Shown: piece by piece, positions 33,661 to 43,440 of the stretch | Layout: the number at the start of each line of letters is the position of its first letter | Numbering within the stretch: position 1 is the stretch's first letter | NCBI GenBank assembly: GCA_003049485.1 | Contig: PYST01000251.1 | Span: forward strand, 4,950-58,289 | DNA from: Ophioceras dolichostomum | Taxonomy: Eukaryota; Ascomycota; Sordariomycetes; Magnaporthales; Ophioceraceae | DNA: 53,340 nt | Direction of reading: 5' to 3' | Program-made: the position numbers and the translations under genes | Notes under the pieces: model-generated | What the model was told of the DNA's origin: nothing | The model's database searches: none | The model's input: the letters and a program-made list of their open reading frames with translations, nothing else

Positions 33661-35884
33661 ATGAGTTCAAGGGTATCTATCTTAGGCAAACATTGGCTTC
33701 AATCTCGTACGGTCGAAGACGTTACTGGGCCAGCCTGGGAGGAAGGGAGAACGAATAAATGGCGCAGCGCCGCCTGCCAAGGAAGAGGGGTCTGAAGAAG
33801 TCTGGAGGGGGTCTGTTTCCGAGAGTCGGATTGCGAAGACGTCCACGCAGGCTCGCGTTGGAAGTTGAAACAGCTCAATCCCTTCGAGTGGAAGTGCCCA
33901 CAGATCTCACAATAGTATCAATCGTTTGCTAATTGTTTGCTTCGACTGGGGAAGTAGGTATCTGCCACCTAACTTGGCACAGCTCGAGCGGATCGCGGAG
34001 ACAAAGCTGCGCTTGCACGCATATATCACAGCTTCATTTTCGTCATTGCCGGCGTGAAAACGACTCTAGCTGCATTGGGTCTCTAGGTTCCGTTGGTTGA
34101 TGAAAGCGAGACAGGTAGGTAGTAGAGATGACGCTCCGAGAGAGCCCAAAAAAGCGAGGAGTCCCTTGGGAACGACAGAAATAGTTTCGTGCAGGTGTCG
34201 GCTTCGTCCGATCTTGTTTCTGTGCACCCAGTTTCCTTCCGGAGACAGGATCCAAGTTCACTTGTTGAGCTCCCCGACCTTTGCCTTCTCGTATCAAAAT
34301 CTGGATCGTGGCGTCGAGGAGTAAAACCCGCCCAAACCCGCTTCCTATTCTGTGGTTATACCCAAGTACGTACGTTCTATCCGCCTGCCTGCGTGTGCCG
34401 CGCCTCGATTTTTGTGTGGACGCATAGCGTAGGAAGAATGCGAGATAATAGGGCCGTCTCTTGCGCCGTAAGGGATTGCCGATGCCCTCACCGTTCCATA
34501 CCTCCGAGCATCCATACCTCGGTATTTCTTCCATATTCACAGCCGTGCCTGATGGAGACCAACCTGGAGACCAACGTCCTACGATGCAGTTAGCTTCTCT
34601 TCAGCCCCAGAGAAGGAAGGGAAGGAAGGCTTCGAAGGAAAAGAACAGGAGATAGAAAGAGCTAGCAGAGCTGCCCCACTTTGATGTCGGTGCGTCCACA
34701 TGGGGGAGCACACGGACGGGAGGGGTGAGGGGTCCCCTCACCTGAAAGGGCAGACCCGTCCTTCTGAAGTGCGCTATGGCCGGCAACGAAAGAGCCAAGC
34801 ACGGTCTAAAACGACAGCAGAATATTCCTCAAAACCACGCTCCTTGCGGGCTCCTTGGCAGGTTTGCGGCGAGAGAGGCATAACAAGTAGTCTTTACTAG
34901 TACTTAGGAGGTAGCCCTTACAACCTATGGCATAACTAGCAATACGGAATACGCAGGAGCCATAGCCTAACGACCCGACCTTCCATGATATGCCCTTCAT
35001 GATTACATACAACGTTGTCGGCCCGTGATGCGAAGCAAATATTCGGAGAAAAAGTCACCTGAGTCACCTGACGACTAACATGTTGGAGGTCTGTCGTGCC
35101 TTCCACGTCCAGAAAGAGGAGCAACCTGACCTGGAAAGACCTGACGTTCGAAAAAGGGTTGATGGTGGGGCGGCTAAAATGCCAATTTTCATGCTCGTGC
35201 CTCAGATTTGTCGCAAGACGGGGGTTTGATCGTTGGGAGCTCGGCAGGTGCCCCACTCACACCACACCTCACACACCACACCCTTTTGCGGCTCTCTTCC
35301 TGCAGCGATGTTGCAAGCCTTGTTCCCCATTGAAACCACCCCTGCTTTCCCCTTGTTCCCCTTCCCCCCTGCCTTGTCTTGCCCTCATCGCTGCCCCTCG
35401 ATCTGGTGAGAGAGCGGAATGATGGACAGAGACAGGCAGGCAGAAAGGAAGGGGGCCCAGGGCCAACAAGGCCTAACAAGGGTACCTAGGTTTATGAGGG
35501 ACGAAGACCGGAGAAAGACTCTCTTCCCGATCGAGCCAATCCCTGATGCTCATCAGCCCCTATCAAACAATGATCAATCTCTATTCTGCTACAGCATCTA
35601 TGCCCGTGCGTGGTCTCAGGGAAAGATCTCAACCCCGCCAGAAGCCGGGGGTGACGCTGGCTGGCTGGCTGGCTCTATCCAGAGAAAGAGAGTCGTCGAC
35701 CGAAGAAAAACGTGAGTAGTGGGCCAACTGGTAGGGAAGCCCTGCGTCTCCTTGCTCCTCCTGTCTTTGCTCTCTCGTCGTCGGCGTCCCCTCCGTCTTT
35801 GACAAGTTTCTCTGGAAGAGGAGAGTGCGGATCGCAGGCTCAGCCATCCATCCCCCTCCTCTCCCTATCCACCCCAGATCCAGA

Positions 35885-35917
<33 letters not shown>

Positions 35918-36711
35918 CCACACCCAAACACCAAACCGAGCCAGGGTTCCCGCTGCTAGGCTGGTCCCGCATCCGTCCCGTTCGGCTGGTTTCTCTTCCA
36001 TTGTGTCGTCCCCGTCGTACACTTTACTCCTCTTTCCATTCTTCCTTTCCCTTTCACTTTCCCGCCCTATACTCCCGTTCGTAGGTTAGAGTTGGTCTCA
36101 CCTTTTCCGCCGGCTTCTCGTCGTCGCCGCGATTTCCTCACCAATTCATCCGCATCAACTCTCATCAACCTTCTTCCTCTTTAGCCGTTGCTCCCGTTGT
36201 TTGGATTCCCTCGTCCTCCACCGGTTCCGAACAACTTCCACCCAGGCCAAGGAAGAAACTTTCACTGGGCACACGTTTTCGATCATATTCATGAAATCTC
36301 CATGACCTGACTGGCCCCAGAGGCCTTGCTCTTCTCTTCTCTTCTTTTTTCTCCTCTTTGTGCCCTTCCGCTTCTTTGTACAATTTGTTTCTCTTCTGAT
36401 CACCATTTGTTTCTGTGTGCGACTGGCATCGCCTGAAAGAAGAAACCGACAAAAAGGCCCCCTTTTCATAAACGACGACGACGACGACGACGACGATATT
36501 CCGCGCGGCTGGGGTTTCACCGCGAGAGAACGACTGGGTTTGGAGCAGGAAAGCAAAAGAAACAAAACAAAGGCATTGGTTACTGGACGGAAGAACCTGA
36601 AAGGCAGAAAAAGGCTGCCACAGAAAGAGCAGGCGAAATAGGTGAAGGTGAAGGAGACGAAAGAGAAGGAAGAAAGAAAACGGGACGAACTTACGGTTCG
36701 AATCGATCAAG
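33661..36711. other. Gene-poor region and leader of the membrane-protein gene
   Basis: An unassigned minus-strand frame lies at 34540-34043 (165 codons, basic, no motif). A CA array sits at about 35882-35911. The last several hundred bases are CT-rich with upstream ATGs and a GAC run (36472-36495), as expected for a long fungal 5' leader. No supported gene before 36712. Confidence 0.5.
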
Positions 36712-39123
36712 ATGTCGAACGTAAACCTTCCATCGGGGGCCTTCCTCACGACCATAAACAACAAGAAATGTACAGCCGTCCCAAAACCGCCCAGTGCTGG
36801 CGGCGGCGGCGGCGGCGGCGGCCAGCAGACGACGGCGACAGTAAATACGCTTGTGGCCACTTCAGCAGCAGGCGTGCAGAGCTCCAGTACGACGACATCA
36901 CCACCCCCTCGAACAACAGAAGTCTTCCAGCCTCCAGCACAAGCACCAGCCCGGTCAACAACACAATCAGCAGTCGTGTCAATTGCCCCAGACCAAGCCC
37001 TCCTCCAGCCGCCCCCCGTTGTGTCGTCCGCAGCTCCTGTAGTGGTCTCCCAATCTGTCGTCGTGGTTTCGTCATCAACATCCTCCCCTCCCCCAGCACA
37101 AGTAATAGCCTCCTCCTCGTCTCTCGTGGCCTCGCTCGCCGCGCCCAACGTGCTGAGCCCGGCGGGTTCGTCGGTGGCGGCGTCGGCCGAGCCGGTGGTT
37201 GTAGGGGTTCCTGAATTGGCCTCTTCCTCTTCAACCAGCACCATTGCGGCATCATCAGTGGCGGTACAACCGTCACCCTCTAACGCAGCGATCAGTGAAG
37301 CTGATGTCCAAGAATCTACAGCCCCAGCGGCCGTGACCCCCCTACAAACCCCACAGAGCTTCAGCGAAATCATCAGCCAGTCTCCGCCCGCGACGTCGGC
37401 AGCGGCTGCCGCGGCCACGCCCGCCGCGGAGTCCCAAGGCAGCGCCCAGTTCACCACAATCGGCACGGCGGCGGCGCCCACTGACGGCGCCATAGCCGCA
37501 GGCGATGGGCCGCCCTCCACCAACAACCCGGCCGTGAGCGCGGTGCCGCAGAACGGCAACAACAACGGCGGCATGAGGGAGACGACCATAGCCGTGGCGG
37601 CCGGCGTCGTCGGCGGGGTGATCCTGATCAGCCTCATCGCGTTTCTGATATGGTTCGTGCGCAAGAAGGCGCTCCAGAAGCGCCGCAGCACGCTCCTGAC
37701 CCCCTTGTCCATCGACCCTTCGGGCTACCCGGACGAGAAGGCCGGGTTCGGCGGGGGCGGCGGGGGGAACGCCTCGGCCTACGTGATCAACCGCGGCAGC
37801 ATCGGCCCCACGCCGCGGACCGAGAGGATCAAGGCGTCGCTCGGCTACGGATTCGCCAAGATCAAGGACGGCGTCGACTCGTTCGTCAACCGCGCCCGCC
37901 GCGGCAGCTCCTCGTCCGGCGTCAACATGAACCGCGGCAACTCGCAGTTCATGGAGGACGGGCCCAGGTCCGGCAGCAGCATGGGAATGGGCATGGGCAT
38001 GGGCATCGGTGTCGGTGTTGGTGTTAGTGTTACCAACAGCCCCAGCGCCAAGGACCGCATGAAGGACTTCTGGGGCCGCGTGGCCGCCGGTGCGAGCACC
38101 TGGCGCACGCCCAAGCTGGGCGGCGGCGGACGCGACGACGACGACCCCTTCGCGGACACCCAACCTGGCGCGAGGTCCATCCCTCCCGTCGGAAGCGGCA
38201 ACGGCAACGGCAACGGCGGCGGAGGTCCAGACTTCCTAACGCTCCTGGGCATGGACGACCGCGAGCTGCAGCGCGAGGCGCAGCGCCGCCGCGCCAGCCG
38301 CAACGGCAGCGGCAGCGCGTCGTCGAACGACGCGTTCCTCGGCAGCCTGGGCCTCAACTTCAGCTCTGGCGGCGACAGCAACGACCCGTTCAGCGACGCC
38401 AACGCGCTGGCACACCAGAGCGCCAAGCCCGCGCCCCTAGCTACAGGCGGTGGTGGCGCAAACCCGTTCTCCGACGCCAACGCCGTCACGGCCGCGTCCA
38501 AGCCGCCGACGACCTACGTCGCCGACATTCGCCGCTCGCGCGGCCAGTCCGTCAGCACGGCGGCGGCGAATAATAACACTACGAGGGGGCGCGAGAGCGT
38601 CAACAGCGTCGACAGCAGCTTCGAGCAGCGGCGCAACAAGTTCCGCTCCGACCCGTTCGACCTCGAGCGCCCGGAGCTGCTGCTCAGTGGCGGCGGCAGT
38701 GGTGGTCGGACGAACGTGAACGGCGGACGGGTGGCGAGCAGCAACATCAGCACGGCTGGCTCCAGCACGGCGCCCAGGCTGTCTTCGTCCGCGGGGAGCT
38801 TTTCCAACAACGGGAACACCCCTCCGATGGTGGTGGGGGGGATTCTTCGGAAGCCGGGCAACGTGCACCAGCGCTCCGAGAGCTTCACGTCCAAGTACTC
38901 GAGCGGTGTCAGCATGGGCGACTGGAGCGATCCCGGGCCGGACGTGGGCCCCGCGGCGACGAGGTGGGACTCGGTCAGCAGTTTGGGGTCGACGAGCGGT
39001 GGGGGTGGCGGCAGGGGGGAGAGTCCCACGGAGGGGAGGGCCGCTGCTGTTGTGAGGAGCGGGTCGGTCAAGGGCCGGTTGGGCAGGAGTGGTAGCGGGG
39101 CTAGTGTTGGGAAGGCGCTGTAG
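36712..39123 (+). CDS. Ser/Thr-rich single-pass membrane protein with DPF/NPF motifs in the tail
   Basis: 803 residues, single exon, ATG at 36712 in a good context (CAAGATGTCG). Residues 1 to about 285 are Ser/Thr/Ala/Pro-rich and likely O-mannosylated; no classical signal peptide is visible. Residues about 290-315 form one hydrophobic segment (IAVAAGVVGGVILISLIAFLIW) flanked on the inside by RKK, predicting an outside N-terminus. The roughly 490-residue tail is basic then disordered, with Gly/Asn repeats (MGMGMG, GNGNGN) and endocytic-type short motifs: DPF at about 477, 558 and 646, and NPF at about 584. The layout recalls fungal cell-wall sensors and Mid2/WSC-like proteins, but there is no WSC cysteine domain. 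Function unknown; surface sensing or wall attachment is inference. Confidence 0.85.
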   Translation: MSNVNLPSGAFLTTINNKKCTAVPKPPSAGGGGGGGGQQTTATVNTLVATSAAGVQSSSTTTSPPPRTTEVFQPPAQAPARSTTQSAVVSIAPDQALLQPPPVVSSAAPVVVSQSVVVVSSSTSSPPPAQVIASSSSLVASLAAPNVLSPAGSSVAASAEPVVVGVPELASSSSTSTIAASSVAVQPSPSNAAISEADVQESTAPAAVTPLQTPQSFSEIISQSPPATSAAAAAATPAAESQGSAQFTTIGTAAAPTDGAIAAGDGPPSTNNPAVSAVPQNGNNNGGMRETTIAVAAGVVGGVILISLIAFLIWFVRKKALQKRRSTLLTPLSIDPSGYPDEKAGFGGGGGGNASAYVINRGSIGPTPRTERIKASLGYGFAKIKDGVDSFVNRARRGSSSSGVNMNRGNSQFMEDGPRSGSSMGMGMGMGIGVGVGVSVTNSPSAKDRMKDFWGRVAAGASTWRTPKLGGGGRDDDDPFADTQPGARSIPPVGSGNGNGNGGGGPDFLTLLGMDDRELQREAQRRRASRNGSGSASSNDAFLGSLGLNFSSGGDSNDPFSDANALAHQSAKPAPLATGGGGANPFSDANAVTAASKPPTTYVADIRRSRGQSVSTAAANNNTTRGRESVNSVDSSFEQRRNKFRSDPFDLERPELLLSGGGSGGRTNVNGGRVASSNISTAGSSTAPRLSSSAGSFSNNGNTPPMVVGGILRKPGNVHQRSESFTSKYSSGVSMGDWSDPGPDVGPAATRWDSVSSLGSTSGGGGGRGESPTEGRAAAVVRSGSVKGRLGRSGSGASVGKAL

Positions 39124-42030
39124 TAGCCAGCCTACCTCGCCGTTTCTCTCTCCGCTTTGCCTCTCTGTTCTCCTGGGCTCTCTATTTTTCTACTTGTGAC
39201 GACGTATTATTCCCAGTTTCGCTTCCCATTTTCTGTTTCTCTGTCTGCCTATCTATCTGTCTTGCTTCGCTGTATTCACGCTGTACGACTTCCCCCTCCA
39301 AATTTCTCATTTTCTTCTTCGCCTCTCGTCCTTGAAGGACGATGATGATGATGATGATGATGCCGCTCGCTTATCCCTATCCTCACACCAAGGAAGCCTG
39401 TATTTTCTTTTACCTACCTGCTCGATTCCACCGCCTCTCTACCTACCTCATCTTTTGACTCTCTCGGTCTCTCTTTCTTGGGATTTCTTCTGGGATCGGA
39501 TACCGAAAACAAAAACACAACTGTGTGGCTCTGGTGGCGTTTTTATTTTGGCGTTTGATTTCCTTCTTGTCCGGATGTGTTCTTTCCTGTTTGTCCTTTT
39601 TTCTTTTCGTCAGGCAAACCTTTCTCTTCTCTTTCTACCCTTCCACCTCTCGAGGACGAACTTCTCGCGTCGATGGTTTGGGAACGTGTGAGCTGGCTTA
39701 ATTTGGGTCGTATTCCCTAGTTCACCTCTGCCTACTGGCCTGCTCACATTTCCTAAGGCTCCTTCCTCAGCTACATGTTATCTCAAAATGCTAGGATAGA
39801 GCTTGATTGGACGGAGCATGTACAACAACATGGGCGAGATGAGGCACTGGCGAGTCTGGGATGCGAGGGATTTTACAACTCGATGGACTGGCAGTTGCTC
39901 GGGGGAGTTTGCGGAGGAGGAATGGATGGATGGATGGATGGATTGTGACGAAGGGATTTCAACATATTTAGTCGCGCTTTGCCTTGTGTAGGCTAGGCTG
40001 GAGAATCATGTATATACCCACGAGATGTTGGGCAGACGCTCGCTTTTCTTCCTCGAAAGAGTCCGATTTTCTTCTTCGAACCTGGCATACTGCATCCGGT
40101 CATTCTTCAACTACTACCTAGGTACCTACCTAGCTACTAGTAGGCACTTTTTCACGGTGACGATAAAACCTAGTTGATGCGACAAGACAACATATGTTGG
40201 CCAGTAGACAGCCTCTCTCTTGGAATTCTGCTCTGCGTGGTGTCGAACCAGTAGTAGGTACGCTAAAACACGACATGGGCTGTTAAAACTTTCGTGTCAG
40301 ATCCATCCGATTTCTTCCCCAAGATTCTTTGAATTCCCTCGGATCTTAATACACATTTAGCCCTACATTCGACAGCGATTCAGGGTCTTACCTTGCTGAA
40401 TTATTCGCAAGGGAACCGCTGTTCAAAGCCATGGACTGACCCGACCAAGTCGGGAATGGCATGGACACATGGAGGTAGACAAGGGAACCAATTTTATGCG
40501 TTTGCTACCAAGTTTGGCGCGGGTCGCATGGTAACTGCATACGGGTTGTGCAAGTTGGCGCCGGAGGCCGTTTCATCAGCATCCACGAGGCCGGGTAGTT
40601 AGAGAGAGAAGATCTGGCGCGGCGGCTCGAGGACCACTTGGACAGGAAGATTTTTGTTTTTAAAAAAAAAAAAAATCGAAACAAGACTAGAGAAGTGTCA
40701 ATATCGTTCCTGTGTTCTTCAGCTTCACTATTGTCTACCAGCTAGCCCAGCCATTGGAATGCAGCTAAAGAGTCCGGTCTGCAGTCGTAATGTTGGCAAG
40801 CGCAAACGATTTCAGGGCAGGGCACTGACATCATTTTGTCTTTCCCGTGGGATAAACCTGGAATGATGAGGGCAGCACAAGGCGGGAAAACACGCACGCA
40901 TCTTATTGGCCACAAGGGTGGGGCTCTATCTAAAACCAGCCTAGCGTACACTGGAAAGAGCGTTCCAGGTCCGTGCGTAATTGCACGCGCCTCGCCAAAT
41001 GAACACGAAAAGTCGCGCGGCAAACGCGAAACAGTCCCTGTCACGCGTAAATTGGCGTCCAACCACACACTAGAATTTCTCCTCGGGTCCCCCCTCCATT
41101 CAATTGACCCCCCCTCCCATCTCCCCACCAGCGCATACTCTTTCCCATTGAGTTCAGGGGAACCGGCCAATTGGGAGGTCAAATTGCTTCTCGAGAACAG
41201 AACAATAAAACAAATGGCGAAAAGGAGAAAAAAACAACGCAAAAAAAGCTGGTGATTTGCTAAGATTGACAAAGCATTGTATGTAAGTCGATTTTTTGGG
41301 GGTGGTCTGGTGGCGCTGTGGGCTACCGAGACAGGAGGCGGTGCGTTGCTTCCCGCGATGGCACGCGATGCGATGCGATGCGATGCGATGCACGCAATTG
41401 GATTGGGGTTTCCCCTCGCCTCCTCCTCCGTTCCTGGCGCAGTAACAGTAAACACACCGTCTGCCACTGCCTCCGTTCCTTCCTTGGTGAGCCGCCGCAG
41501 ATGGGACGCACGCAATGGCGAGCGGGGGCAGTCTAGAACCAGCGGTGCAAGGAGGGAGGTTGATGTGGAACGGATAACGCTGTTCTGGGAAGGGGGATAA
41601 AGGGAAAAGCAGAACGCGCTGAGAGATGAATGTGTAAAGCAGAAAGCAGAGCGGGAAGATAATGGAGAGAAAAAAGAAAAAAAAAATCACAAACGGGATG
41701 GATCAATGCTTTTTGCATCAGCCTCATAGGCGGTTTGCAGTCGTTAGGTATCATGTACAGACAAGTGAAAGACATAGGGAAAGATGGGATGGATGTTGGT
41801 AATGTGACGGGCATTAGGATGGAGTGTTAGTGGCAAGGGGAAGAAAAAACAAGGCGAACCGGAAAGTGGCCTGTCGTGAGGCTTGCGTAAATTCAATGCA
41901 GGTTGAATAACAAGACAGAAAGGGAAAAAGAGAGATGAGTGACATGGATTGACGAAGGCAAGGAAGAACAAGAGGAGCGAAAGAGACTGGATAAGAGTCT
42001 GGGCAAGGTAGGAAAGCAGGTCTGTAGATA
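39124..42030. other. Intergenic region, no gene seen
   Basis: About 2.9 kb between the membrane protein and the Whi5-like gene, whose 3' ends face each other. Features: CT-rich 3' UTR sequence, a GAT run at 39341-39361, a GGAT run (39921-39941), a palindromic TACCTAGGTACCTACCTAGCTACTAGTAG cluster near 40115-40145, an A run at 40661-40673, and a GCGAT pentanucleotide repeat at 41366-41391. A 257-codon minus frame (41515-40742) runs through the pentanucleotide repeat and looks compositional. Confidence 0.5.
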
Positions 42031-43440
42031 TCAAGGCTGCTCGCCAAACGTGAGCCGTCGTCTCGCGGCGCTGAGCGGGGTGCGTCCGCCGCCACCGCCA
42101 AAGACGGGCGTCTTCCACCCCTTCTGCGCGGGCGCCGGGCTCGGCGTGATGTGCACGAAGTCGGAGAAGTCGAACGTCTGGCTGGGCGTCTGCGGGAAGA
42201 GCTCTCTGCCCCCCGGGGTGGTCATCATGGACGACGGCAGCGCGAGCGCGCTGCTCCTGGGCGGCGGCGTCGAGGGCGGCTCCATGAGGAGGCTGCGGGA
42301 GGACTTGGAGATCGGGTTGGCCGGCGAGGGGGAGGCGGCGAGGTACAGAAGTAAATCGGCACCCTCCTCGCCTCCCGACTTGATGGCGGCCTCATCGCCT
42401 TCTCCACCACCACCTCCTCCTCTTCTGTCGTCATGGCGGATGTTGTTGTTGTTGTTGTTGTCTTTGCTTATGCGATTTAGGCTGCGGTTGCGCATCGGCG
42501 GCGTGCGAGGGGGGGAAGAGCGGAGGAGCGCCGAGCTGGCGGCCGCGGAGGCGGCGCCCGAGCCGGAGCTGGTGGCGTCGGGCCGGACGAAAGAGTGCGC
42601 CGGCAGCAGGTCGTCCTCGTCGTCCGAGAGGGCGGCGTGGTAGTTGGGGGACGCCGCGAGGGCCTCCATGATGCGGGAGGATCCCCTGTAGAGCGAGACG
42701 TCCGGCCCGGTCGAGGTGGTGAAGTGCTGCTGGCGCCGCGGCTTGATGGGCGACGACTGGGCCAGCTGGTTGTGGTCCCTCCAGGCGCTGCTGCTGCCGC
42801 CGTATCCGCTGTGGTTGAAGGACTTGTGGGCCGTGGGCGAGGAGCGGAACCGCTTGCTCGGGCTGGATTGAAGATGGTGGTGCGTCGAGGAGTCGAACGA
42901 GGCCATGTATGTGCGCTTGCGGTGGCCGCCGGTGCTGCCGGTGCCGCTCGAGTTGAGGGCGTCCGAGAATAGAGGGCCGGCCTTGAGCGGGGAGCTCATC
43001 AGCGTCCGTGACGGGTAGGGCAGCTCCGAGGTGCTGGACGAGGAGTCAGAGAGGATGTCCGCGTCCGACAGCCGCTTCCGCCGCCGGCGGGCCTCCTCGA
43101 ATCTGGGCTCGAGCGCATCGAGCGTGAGGTCCTCCACGCCGTGCTTAGTCTTGAATTGCGCCAGGGCCAGGCGGTTCTGGAGCCGGCGGGCCATCTACAT
43201 GATTGTGCGCATTTTGCGGGTCGCCTGCAGTCAGTGACTCTGTTCTCATGTGCTGCTGGTGGAGACTCGGGAGGTGGTCTGGACGAAGGTTTGGAGGATC
43301 TGGAAGGCCTGGACACCTTCGGTGTGAACATGGAAGGAGAAAGTATATAAGAAGAAACTCACCTTGCCCAGCTCGGCCCTCTTCAGAACCTTGTCTGCCA
43401 CAACCTCCGGCTGTCTCTTTAGCGATGTCGACGACGCCAT
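42031..43440 (-). CDS. Whi5/Nrm1-like G1/S transcriptional repressor (GTB motif)
   Basis: Predicted 413 residues. Exon 1 is 43440-43363 (MASSTSLKRQPEVVADKVLK), the intron 43362-43195 (GTGAGT..GTAG, 168 nt), exon 2 43194-42031. The junction is in phase and gives ..RAELGK-MARRLQNRLALAQFK. The stretch RLQNRLALAQFKTKHGV (about residues 29-46) matches the GTB motif of Whi5 and Nrm1, which binds SBF/MBF subunits and holds G1/S promoters off. The rest is disordered, with more than ten Ser/Thr-Pro sites (SSPLK, SSPSK, SSPIK, RTPP, STPPP, QTPSQ, KTPVF, RTPLS), as expected of a CDK-controlled repressor, plus basic clusters (KRFR). A six-Asn run comes from GTT repeats. Whi5 and Nrm1 cannot be told apart by this motif alone. 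The family assignment is firm to moderate. Confidence 0.78.

Noticed and set aside
36165..37712. 515-codon open frame on the minus strand
   Set aside because: It is the antisense shadow of the Ser/Thr/Ala-rich membrane-protein gene and its CT-rich leader. Low-complexity GC-rich codons keep the reverse frame open, and the translation has no sensible domain.
40742..41515. 257-codon minus frame with one hydrophobic segment
   Set aside because: It runs through a GCGAT pentanucleotide repeat and A-tracts, with no recognisable domain. Best explained by chance and composition.
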